Positions 1 to 5,037 of a stretch of 5,821 nucleotides of DNA are shown here, one piece after another. The position numbers and the translations under genes are program-made. Every line of letters starts with the position of its first letter. Position 1 is the first letter of the stretch. The notes beneath the pieces were generated by a model. The model was not told the origin of the DNA, ran no database searches, and saw nothing but the letters and a program-made list of their open reading frames with translations. The DNA is from Rubrobacter sp. (GTDB lineage Bacteria; Actinomycetota; Rubrobacteria; Rubrobacterales; Rubrobacteraceae): NCBI GenBank assembly GCA_016781725.1, contig JADDPU010000510.1, positions 1 through 5,821 on the forward strand, given 5' to 3'.

Positions 1-58
1 AGTATAGGCGGACGGTCGGGTTCGGATAGAGGATCGTGTTTGATAGTGCCGATAATCA
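1..58 (+). other. Non-coding leader upstream of meaB
   Basis: This stretch looks intergenic. The meaB frame is closed by stops at 5-7, 41-43 and 53-55, and the next frame is stopped at 27-29. The only frame open from the left edge (ending TAA at 64-66) has many A/T third positions, unlike the real genes here. It is more AT-rich than its surroundings and contains GATAGT (42-47) and GATAAT (51-56), which resemble -10 hexamers. Neither has a convincing -35 partner, and GATAAT sits too close to the ATG for an ordinary leader. No Shine-Dalgarno is visible before the ATG at 59, so a very short leader or leaderless mRNA is possible. Confidence 0.35.
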
Positions 59-1000
59 ATGAATAACAACGAGTTGGTTGGGCGGCTGCTCTCGGGTGAC
101 CGGCGGGCGCTGGCGCGGGTGATCTCGAAGGTAGAGCGCGAGGACCCGGAGACGGCGGAGATAGTAGCGCAGATCTACGGAGAGACCGGCTCCGCCCTCA
201 CTGTCGGCTTCACGGGGCCGCCAGGGGTGGGAAAGAGCAGCATCATCGCGAAGCTGATCAAGCTCTATAGGGATGAGGACAAGAGGGTCGGCGTCGTCTC
301 GGTCGACCCATCGAGCCCTTTCTCCAAGGGCGCCATCCTTGGGGACCGCATCCGTCTCTCCGACCACTTCCTGGATCCTGGCGTGTTTATCCGCTCGATG
401 GGTAGCAGGGGACATCTCGGGGGGCTCGCGGGGGGCTCGAGGCTCGCGGCGCTGGCGATGGAGGCCGCAGGTATTGACGTGGTGATCTACGAGACGGTAG
501 GGGTGGGGCAGGGTGAGGTCGAGGTCGCCTCGGCGGCTGACACGGTAGTCCTGGCGTTGCAGCCGGGTACCGGGGACTCGGTGCAGGCGCTCAAGGCCGG
601 GGTCATGGAGATAGCCGACGTGTTCTGTATCAACAAGGCCGACCACCCCAAGGCGAAGAACGCAGCCTCCGAGGTGCGCTCGATCCTCGAGATCGGGCAC
701 GAGCTCGACCCCGACCCCTGGTTCCCGCCCATAGTGATGACCCGCGGCGACACGGGGATGGGCGTCGAGGAGTTGAAACAGACGATTCAGAAGCACCGCT
801 CGTACCTCGAGGAGAGCGGCAAGCTCGCCGAGCGCCGGCGGGCTTCGCTGCGGGAGTTCGTCGTCTCGTGGGCCACGAACCGGCTCGAGAAGGAGATGCA
901 CGAGCGCCTCGACCGCGAGGACACGGAGCTCATGGAGCGGGTCTACGACCGCGAGCTCGACCCGATCTCCGCCTCGGAGCGCATCTTCAAGGAGGCCTAG
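59..1000 (+). CDS. meaB: MeaB/ArgK-family GTPase, methylmalonyl-CoA mutase chaperone
   Basis: This 313-residue protein is a G3E-type P-loop GTPase of the MeaB/ArgK/MMAA family. Known members gate B12 loading and protect or reactivate adenosylcobalamin-dependent methylmalonyl-CoA mutase in the cytoplasm. Visible motifs are Walker A GPPGVGKS (residues 53-60), the family signature DPSSPFSKGAILGDRIR (83-99), the switch segment ETVGVGQGEVEV (145-156) and the guanine-specificity motif NKAD (192-195). A charged helical C-terminus (about 235-313) matches the family's dimerisation arm. The length is usual for the family (about 310-330). ATG 59 is the only possible long start, because an in-frame stop lies at 53-55, and the N-terminal LLSGDRRALARVIS is typical of the family. 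No Shine-Dalgarno is seen. The BtuF-like gene follows one codon after the TAG stop. The mutase itself is not in the window and may lie to the left. The family call is firm; the partner mutase is inferred. Confidence 0.96.
   Translation: MNNNELVGRLLSGDRRALARVISKVEREDPETAEIVAQIYGETGSALTVGFTGPPGVGKSSIIAKLIKLYRDEDKRVGVVSVDPSSPFSKGAILGDRIRLSDHFLDPGVFIRSMGSRGHLGGLAGGSRLAALAMEAAGIDVVIYETVGVGQGEVEVASAADTVVLALQPGTGDSVQALKAGVMEIADVFCINKADHPKAKNAASEVRSILEIGHELDPDPWFPPIVMTRGDTGMGVEELKQTIQKHRSYLEESGKLAERRRASLREFVVSWATNRLEKEMHERLDREDTELMERVYDRELDPISASERIFKEA
989..995 (+). promoter_or_regulatory. Shine-Dalgarno for the BtuF-like gene, inside meaB
   Basis: AAGGAGG lies eight bases before GTG 1004 and within the last codons of meaB. 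It is the best ribosome-binding site in this unit. It fixes the downstream start at 1004 and implies translational coupling between the two genes. Confidence 0.75.
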
Positions 1001-1003
1001 GGC

Positions 1004-1756
1004 GTGGCGCCGCGGCGCATCGTCAGCCTGGTGCCAAGCCTGACCGAGGCGCTCTTCGCCCTCGGCGTCGGGACCCGGGTCGTCGGCCGCACCCGCTACT
1101 GCACCCAGCCGCCCCGGGCGGTCGGCCGGATACCGAAGGTCGGCGGCACGAAGAAGCTCGACGTGGAGCGCATCCTGGACCTGGAGCCCGACCTCGTCGT
1201 CGCCGTGGTGGAGGAGAACCCGCGGGAGGAGGTGGAGGCGCTCGCCGAGGCGGGCGTCCCGGTCTTTCTCGGCGCGCCCGAGACGGTAGCGGGGGCCGTG
1301 GAGATGCTCCGGGATCTCGCTTCGCGGGTCGAGGCGCCGCTGGCGGACGCGATGTTGGGGCCCCTGGAGCGGGTGCTCGGCCGGTTGGACGGCGCGAGCG
1401 GGCCGGCCCTTCGGGTCTTCGTCCCGATATGGAAGGGGCCTTACATGAGCGTCGGCTCGGACACCTACGTCCACGACGCTCTCAGGGTGTGCGGCGGCGA
1501 GAACGTGTGCTCCGGGGCTAGGCGTTATCCCGAGGTGACGCTAGAGGAGGTAGAGGCGGCGCGGCCCGAAGTGGTGCTTTTGCCGGACGAGCCTTACCCC
1601 TTCAGCGCGGAGGATTTGGCCGAGTTTTACGCCCTCGACGTCCCGGCAGCCCGGGGGGACAGGATCCACCTCGTGGACGGCAAGCTCTTGACGTGGTACG
1701 GGCCGCGGATGGCGGGGAGCCTCACCCAGCTCGCGGCGCTGTTAAGAGCTCCTTAG
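1004..1756 (+). CDS. BtuF-like cobalamin/metal-receptor protein without signal peptide
   Basis: This 250-residue protein has the layout of the helical-backbone periplasmic-binding family (BtuF/FhuD/FepB type), which bind cobalamin, haem or siderophores for ABC importers. The N-terminal lobe begins directly with RIVSLVPSLTEALFALGVG (residues 5-23), followed by VVGRTRYCTQPP (26-37) and KVGGTKKLDVERILDLEPDLV (45-65), the classic BtuF-like pattern. The second lobe carries PIWKGPYMSVGSDTYVHDAL (141-160) and a C-terminal GDRIHLVDGKLLTWYGPR (218-235). There is no signal peptide or lipobox. The start GTG 1004 is supported by AAGGAGG eight bases upstream and cannot extend, because the meaB TAG (998-1000) is in the same frame. 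The protein is therefore probably cytoplasmic, unlike classical BtuF. Adjacency to meaB suggests a corrinoid ligand (inference); haem or iron chelates are alternatives. No permease or ATPase gene is nearby. Its 3' end overlaps the convergent membrane-protein gene by 15 bases. Confidence 0.85.
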   Translation: MAPRRIVSLVPSLTEALFALGVGTRVVGRTRYCTQPPRAVGRIPKVGGTKKLDVERILDLEPDLVVAVVEENPREEVEALAEAGVPVFLGAPETVAGAVEMLRDLASRVEAPLADAMLGPLERVLGRLDGASGPALRVFVPIWKGPYMSVGSDTYVHDALRVCGGENVCSGARRYPEVTLEEVEAARPEVVLLPDEPYPFSAEDLAEFYALDVPAARGDRIHLVDGKLLTWYGPRMAGSLTQLAALLRAP

Positions 1757-1761
1757 CCAGC
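1738..1761. terminator. Hairpin spanning both convergent stop codons
   Basis: Bases 1738-1746 can pair with 1752-1761 in a stem of nine pairs, with one bulged C (1758), one G-T wobble and the loop AGCTC. The stem contains the TAG stop of the BtuF-like gene (1754-1756) and the TAA stop of the opposing gene (1744-1742). No T-tract follows on either strand. It may help end transcription from both sides, but it could also be chance. Confidence 0.25.
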
Positions 1762-2167
1762 CGTGGAGGGCCATCCCCGCCACCATCGCCGCGACGAACC
1801 CGAAGACCGGCGCGAGCCCCGTGACAAGCGCGGCGACCGCGGGCCCCGGGCAGAACCCGACGAGGCCCCAGCCGATGCCGAACAGCGCAGCGCCCCCGAT
1901 CAGGGGCGCGTCGATGGCCTTCTTCTGCGGCAGGGAGAAGCCCTCGTCCAGGATGGGTCCCCGCCGGACCAGGATCGCCCGGTAGGACGGTATGGTGACG
2001 AGCAACGCGCCGCCCATGACGAAGATGAGGGTAGGGTCCCAGTCCCCCGCGACATCGAGGAAGCCTATGACCTTGGCCGGGTTCATCATCCCGGAGACGG
2101 CGAGCCCGAGGCCGAAAACGGCGCCACAGGCCAGGGCGGCGAGCGTCCGCAACGCGCCGGAGGCCAT
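1742..2167 (-). CDS. YeeE/YedE-family membrane protein, second subunit (DUF6691-like)
   Basis: This 141-residue integral membrane protein is one half of a split YeeE/YedE sulfur-transport-type pair. The segment GLAVSGMMNPAKVIGFLDVA (residues 21-40), then WDPTLIFVMGGAL (43-55), is highly characteristic of the family. A second signature, GWGLVGFCPGPA (99-110), contains Cys106; another Cys is at residue 14. Hydrophobic stretches near 5-25, 45-62, 90-110 and 112-135 give about four membrane helices. Related full-length transporters such as E. coli YeeE/TsuA carry thiosulfate and use conserved cysteines; a thiosulfate or similar sulfur substrate is inferred here. ATG 2167 was chosen because it overlaps the upstream partner's stop (TGATG); a longer open frame upstream only runs antiparallel over the partner gene's sequence in another frame. 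No sulfurtransferase or persulfide dioxygenase gene is adjacent. The 3' end overlaps the convergent BtuF-like gene. Confidence 0.88.
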   Translation of the reverse strand: MASGALRTLAALACGAVFGLGLAVSGMMNPAKVIGFLDVAGDWDPTLIFVMGGALLVTIPSYRAILVRRGPILDEGFSLPQKKAIDAPLIGGAALFGIGWGLVGFCPGPAVAALVTGLAPVFGFVAAMVAGMALHGWLRSS

Positions 2168-2586
2168 CAGAACACGTGCCTGGTCAGGAACACGGTGAGC
2201 ATCGCGACGCCGAAGAACACCGCCGTGGCGGCGATCGAACGCCGGGAGAAGCGCGCCAGGCCGCACAGGCCGTGGCCGCTCGTGCAGCCCGAGCCCAGGC
2301 TGGTCCCGAAACCGACCAGCAGCCCGCCGACCAGGATGGCCGGGGGAGAGGCGAGCACCTCCACGGGCGCCCGCGCGCCGGCCGCCACGACGTAGGCGAG
2401 GGCGCCCAGAAGGAGCCCCGCGACGAAAGCCACGCGCCATCCTGAGTCCCCGCCCTTCGTGTTCAGCAGCCCGCCGACGATGCCGCTGATCCCGGCGATG
2501 CGCCCGTTAAGCAGCAGCATGAGCGTGACCGCGAGCCCGATCAAGAGCCCCCCGATGAGACCGCTTACCGGCGTAAAGTCCTCCAC
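2167..2586 (-). CDS. YeeE/YedE-family membrane protein, first subunit (sulfur transport)
   Basis: This 139-residue integral membrane protein carries the hallmark SGCTSGHGLCGLARFSRRS (residues 99-117), with Cys101 and Cys108, of the YeeE/YedE (Sulf_transp) family, which moves thiosulfate or related sulfur compounds across the inner membrane. Hydrophobic segments lie near residues 7-27, 52-70, 83-99 and 116-134. A full-length YeeE is about 350 residues, so this is a half-size member, and the adjoining 141-residue protein supplies the second half. Such split pairs (PmpA/PmpB type) are known in bacteria. The start is GTG 2586, supported by GGAGG at 2596-2592 with five bases of spacing. The stop TGA (2169-2167) overlaps the next gene's ATG by one base, so the two are translationally coupled. 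Substrate identity is inferred from the family only. Confidence 0.9.
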   Translation of the reverse strand: MEDFTPVSGLIGGLLIGLAVTLMLLLNGRIAGISGIVGGLLNTKGGDSGWRVAFVAGLLLGALAYVVAAGARAPVEVLASPPAILVGGLLVGFGTSLGSGCTSGHGLCGLARFSRRSIAATAVFFGVAMLTVFLTRHVF

Positions 2587-2591
2587 CCTTG

Positions 2592-2596
2592 CCTCC
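2592..2596 (-). promoter_or_regulatory. Shine-Dalgarno for the YeeE-family pair
   Basis: On the minus strand GGAGG precedes GTG 2586 by five bases (CAAGG). It supports GTG as the start of the first membrane subunit. A TTGACG at 2614-2609 resembles a -35 box, but the correctly spaced -10 position would fall on the ribosome-binding site and start codon, so I do not assign a promoter to it. Confidence 0.6.
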
Positions 2597-2649
2597 GTTC
2601 GTAGTTCGCGTCAATGCCCGGAGGACACCGGACCGCTTGAGGATAGCAC

Positions 2650-2674
2650 GGGCCGGCTCCGTTGGAGCTGGCCC
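2650..2674. repeat. Tight 11-bp inverted repeat, loop GTT
   Basis: Bases 2650-2660 (GGGCCGGCTCC) pair with 2664-2674 (GGAGCTGGCCC) around a three-base loop. As plus-strand RNA all eleven pairs form, including one G-U; as minus-strand RNA that pair becomes a C-A mismatch. No T-tract follows on either side. It lies 64 bases upstream of the YeeE-family start. It could be a terminator-like stem, a leader structure or an operator. Confidence 0.45.
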
Positions 2675-2697
2675 ATGCCTCTCGTAGACTCCAATCT

Positions 2698-2749
2698 CGC
2701 GGAGGCCCGGGAGAGTAGGAGCCTCTTCCGGCGTGGCGGGCCCTCCGCG
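2698..2749 (-). terminator. Long imperfect hairpin after the oxidoreductase gene
   Basis: CGCGGAGGCCCG (2698-2709) pairs over twelve positions with CGGGCCCTCCGCG (2737-2749), with one bulged C at 2741. An inner stem pairs GGAGAG (2710-2715) with CTCTTCC (2723-2729), with one bulged T. The structure lies about 50 bases past the TAG of the small oxidoreductase gene and before the membrane pair, so it probably separates the two minus-strand units. There is no U-tract, so it is either a non-canonical terminator or an RNA-stabilising stem. Confidence 0.45.
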
Positions 2750-2800
2750 GAGACGCCCGAGACGGCCTTCCGGAAGCCGGTCCTCTCCGGCGGGGGCGGC

Positions 2801-3163
2801 CTAACGGACCGAGAGGTCCACGGCCACCGGAAGAGCCCTTCTGCGCCAGTTGGCGAGGCTGCCTGGGCTCCCTTCGTACTTCTCGACGAGCAGTCCTCGG
2901 GCAAGCTCGTCTTCTTCGGGGTCTTCGACGACGCGGGCCCGCCCCTCGAAACGTTCGCCCGCTATGCGGACCGTGACCCTGGAATCCCGGCGGAGGTTCC
3001 TTACCCAGTCCGAGTGGTCGCTATCGGAGAGCATGTAGAGGGTGTGGGTCTCGGGTACGAGGGCGAACCAGATCTCGATCTCGTGCGCCCTGCCCGTCAC
3101 CCTGCCCGTGGTCGTCAGGTAGCAGAAGTCCTCGTTGGCGAGGGTGCGCAGGTCTGCCGGCAC
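2801..3163 (-). CDS. F420-type deazaflavin-dependent nitroreductase-family oxidoreductase
   Basis: This 120-residue protein has the compact split-barrel (PNPOx-like) pattern of the DDN / deazaflavin-dependent oxidoreductase family. Key segments are FCYLTTTGRVTGRAHEIEIW (residues 13-32), matching the family's LTTTGRxSGxxR-type beta hairpin, then LYMLSDSDHSDWVRNLRRDS (42-61) and VTVRIAGERFEGRARVV (63-79). Known relatives use F420H2 (some bind FMN or haem) to reduce quinones, nitro compounds or enones; the substrate here cannot be read from sequence. The start GTG (3163-3161) directly abuts the synthetase stop TAG (3166-3164) with no gap and no clear Shine-Dalgarno, so translation is probably coupled to the upstream gene. 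The length is at the short end of the family. A plain pyridoxamine-phosphate-oxidase-like FMN protein is the main alternative. The protein is probably cytoplasmic, as no signal sequence is seen. Confidence 0.82.
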   Translation of the reverse strand: MPADLRTLANEDFCYLTTTGRVTGRAHEIEIWFALVPETHTLYMLSDSDHSDWVRNLRRDSRVTVRIAGERFEGRARVVEDPEEDELARGLLVEKYEGSPGSLANWRRRALPVAVDLSVR

Positions 3164-4780
3164 CTACGAGGCGTCCGCGGTCTCGCGCTGGCGGAGCTCG
3201 ACGCGCCGGATCTTGCCGCTCGTGGTTTTCGGGAGGTCGGCGATGAACTCTATCCGGCGGGGGTACTTGTACGGAGCTGTGTGCGCCTTGCAGTAGTCCT
3301 GGATCTCCCTCGCCAGGGCGTCCGAGGGCTCGTGGTCCTTGCCCACGACTACGTAAGCCTTGACCACGCTGCCGCGGTCCTTGTCGGGGGCGGGCACGAC
3401 GGCGCTCTCGACTACCGCGGGGTGCTCGATCAGGACGCTCTCCACCTCGAAAGGCCCTATGCGGTAACCGGCCGAGAGGATGACGTCGTCCGAGCGGCCG
3501 ACGAACCAAAGGTAGCCGTCCGCGTCCCTGTAAGCTCTGTCTCCGGTGAGGTAGAGCCCGTCTCTGAGTACCGCCTCGGTCTCGTCCGGCTGCCCCCAGT
3601 ACTCCTTGAAGAGGCATGGGATGCGGCCGTCGAGCGCTATGTCGCCGGGCTCGTCAGGCGGGCACTCCTGGCCTTCCGGATCCACTACCCTCACCTCGCA
3701 GCCGGGAGAGGGCTTGCCCATCGAGCCTGGGCGCACCTCGAGGCCTGGGTAGTTGGCGACGAGCAGGGTGTTCTCGGTCTGCCCGTAGCCGTCGTAGATC
3801 GTGAGCCCGTGCAGCTCTTTCCACCGCTCTATGACCGGCGGGTTCAGGGGCTCGCCGGCCGAGACGGCGTGGCGGACCGTCGAGAGGTCGGCCCGCTCGA
3901 GCTCGGGGGCCTTGGCGAGGAGGCGGTACTCGGTTGGCGCCTGGCAAAGGACGGTGATACGAAAGCGTTCTATCAGGTCGAGGCGTTCGGCAGGGTCGAA
4001 GCCACCCTCGTGGAAGAAGATCTCGGTCCCCTGGCTCCACGGCCCGAGGAAGACGTTCCAGATGCTCTTGGCCCACCCCGTCCCCGAGGTGCACCAGAGC
4101 CGGTCCCCCTCCCGAAGGTCCAACCAGTACTTCGCCTGCATCCGCTTGGCGTGCGTGTAGCCGTGGGTGTGCAACACCCCCTTCGGGTGTTTCGTCGTCC
4201 CCGAGGTGTACAGGATGAAAGCGCCCTCGTCCGCCGCCGTGTCCTCGGCGGCGAACTTTTCGGAGGCGCCGTCCATGAGGTCCTCGAGAGACTCCCAACC
4301 TTCGCGCTCCTCACCTAAAGAGAGAAAGGACCGCAGGGTCTGTGGCCCGGCTTCGGTGCGCATCCTCTCGGCCTCGGCGAAGCCTTCGGGGCCGGAGATC
4401 ATGGCCACCGAGCCCGAGTGCTCGGCGCGGAACTCGAGGTCGCTGGCCCGCAGCTGCGGGGCGCAAGGGATGGCTATGGCGCCGAGCTTGAGCAGGCCGG
4501 TCAGGACTACGTGCCACTCGGGGACCTTGCCGAGTAGGACCATCACCCTGTCGCCGCGCTCGATGCCAAGGTTTCGGGCCGCCCCGGCGAACCTGTTGGA
4601 GAGGGCGGAGAATCGGGCGAAGTCCAGTCGCCGCTCCTCGCCGTTCGCTCCAAGCCAGATCATCGCCGGCCGATCCTGCGCGGCCCACCGGTCCACCACG
4701 TCGCGCCCGAAGTTGAACCTCTCCGGCGTCTCCCAGTCGAAATTCGCGTAGGTACTGGCGTAATCCCCGATGTTCGCCAC
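3164..4780 (-). CDS. AMP-forming acyl-CoA synthetase (medium-chain/ACSM-like)
   Basis: This 538-residue ANL-superfamily ligase activates a carboxylate with ATP to an acyl-adenylate and then transfers it to CoA. Motifs in order are the phosphate-binding loop YTSGTTKHPKG (residues 191-201), the A5 motif YDGYGQTE (329-336), YLTGDRAYRDADGYLWFVGR (410-429) with the ribose-binding Asp, the hinge and A8 region RSDDVILSAGYRIGPFEVES (429-448), and the A10 motif PKTTSGKIRR (517-526), whose Lys523 is the expected adenylation lysine. The segment WCTSGTGWAKSIWNVFLGPW (229-248) is typical of the medium-chain (MACS/ACSM) branch, not of acetyl-CoA synthetase. All catalytic motifs are intact and the length is usual. 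The start GTG 4780 is preceded by GGGGAAGGG with nine bases of spacing. It heads a two-gene unit with the abutting oxidoreductase gene. The exact chain length of the substrate is not readable here. Confidence 0.93.
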   Translation of the reverse strand: MANIGDYASTYANFDWETPERFNFGRDVVDRWAAQDRPAMIWLGANGEERRLDFARFSALSNRFAGAARNLGIERGDRVMVLLGKVPEWHVVLTGLLKLGAIAIPCAPQLRASDLEFRAEHSGSVAMISGPEGFAEAERMRTEAGPQTLRSFLSLGEEREGWESLEDLMDGASEKFAAEDTAADEGAFILYTSGTTKHPKGVLHTHGYTHAKRMQAKYWLDLREGDRLWCTSGTGWAKSIWNVFLGPWSQGTEIFFHEGGFDPAERLDLIERFRITVLCQAPTEYRLLAKAPELERADLSTVRHAVSAGEPLNPPVIERWKELHGLTIYDGYGQTENTLLVANYPGLEVRPGSMGKPSPGCEVRVVDPEGQECPPDEPGDIALDGRIPCLFKEYWGQPDETEAVLRDGLYLTGDRAYRDADGYLWFVGRSDDVILSAGYRIGPFEVESVLIEHPAVVESAVVPAPDKDRGSVVKAYVVVGKDHEPSDALAREIQDYCKAHTAPYKYPRRIEFIADLPKTTSGKIRRVELRQRETADAS

Positions 4781-4821
4781 GCTCTCTCACCCTTCCCCAG
4801 AGGTCAGACTCCTGGTGCCGC

Positions 4822-4827
4822 ATTTTA
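4822..4827 (-). promoter_or_regulatory. Candidate -10 element for the acyl-CoA synthetase unit
   Basis: On the minus strand TAAAAT (five of six matches to TATAAT) stands in an otherwise GC-rich region about 41 bases before GTG 4780, a normal leader distance. No TTGACA-like box occurs at the expected spacing, so this is a -10-only candidate. Confidence 0.35.
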
Positions 4828-4961
4828 CTAGAAGCCAGATCGCGGGCGCGTGGAGCGGAGACTCTGACAGGAGCGCAAAACCCGCGACGGTTCCCGCCCC
4901 GAACGACCGAGACAACCGCTCTCCTTCGCCGTCTTGATGGCGCTCGTGGTCTTCGGGGGCG

Positions 4962-4979
4962 CCCGGCTGCCCGGGTTTT
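4962..4979 (+). other. Small GC hairpin followed by TTTT
   Basis: CCCGG (4962-4966) pairs with CCGGG (4971-4975) around the loop CTGC and is followed directly by TTTT (4976-4979). It has the shape of a miniature intrinsic terminator on the plus strand, but no plus-strand gene ends nearby and the stem is only five pairs. If the thiolase transcript began upstream it could act as an attenuator; chance is equally likely. Confidence 0.2.
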
Positions 4980-5001
4980 CGTAGGGGCGCCGTTCTTCCG
5001 A

Positions 5002-5007
5002 TAAACT
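5002..5007 (+). promoter_or_regulatory. Candidate -10 element for the thiolase
   Basis: TAAACT (four of six matches to TATAAT, including the key second A and final T) lies in the AT-rich patch GATAAACTAAC about 30 bases before ATG 5038. The only possible -35 is the weak TTCGTA (4978-4983, 18-base spacing). Confidence 0.3.
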
Positions 5008-5028
5008 AACACCGATGGTCCCTGGCAT

Positions 5029-5033
5029 GGAGG
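5029..5033 (+). promoter_or_regulatory. Shine-Dalgarno deciding the thiolase start
   Basis: GGAGG is followed by three consecutive in-frame start codons: GTG 5035, ATG 5038 and GTG 5041. Spacing is one, four and seven bases respectively, so ATG 5038 or GTG 5041 is used. GTG 5041 has the more normal spacing and ATG 5038 the stronger codon. Confidence 0.6.
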
Positions 5034-5037
5034 CGTG

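Noticed and set aside
1..66. Possible 3' end of an upstream gene overlapping the meaB start (frame ending TAA at 64-66)
   Set aside because: Third codon positions are often A or T, unlike every real gene here, and the 21-residue tail resembles no mutase C-terminus.
56..1474. A 472-codon minus-strand open frame opposite meaB and the BtuF-like gene
   Set aside because: It is a low-complexity Arg/Leu/Asp/His-rich translation with no motif, and it spans two clearly real genes on the other strand.
868..1521. A 217-codon plus-strand frame across the meaB/BtuF junction
   Set aside because: It is a Gly/Arg/Ala-rich frame shadow of the BtuF-like gene with no family features.
2609..2614. TTGACG as a -35 box for the YeeE-family pair
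   Set aside because: The -10 position at normal spacing would fall on the ribosome-binding site and start codon and does not resemble TATAAT.
2611..2904. A 97-codon minus-strand frame in the intergenic region
   Set aside because: It overlaps the end of the oxidoreductase gene in another frame, has no Shine-Dalgarno, and its Ser/Arg/Pro-rich composition with no motif looks random.
2459..4318. A 619-codon plus-strand open frame opposite the acyl-CoA synthetase
   Set aside because: Its translation shows no recognisable domain and is dominated by Arg/Val/Leu/Gly from the complement of a GC-rich gene, while the minus strand encodes a complete ligase with all motifs in order.
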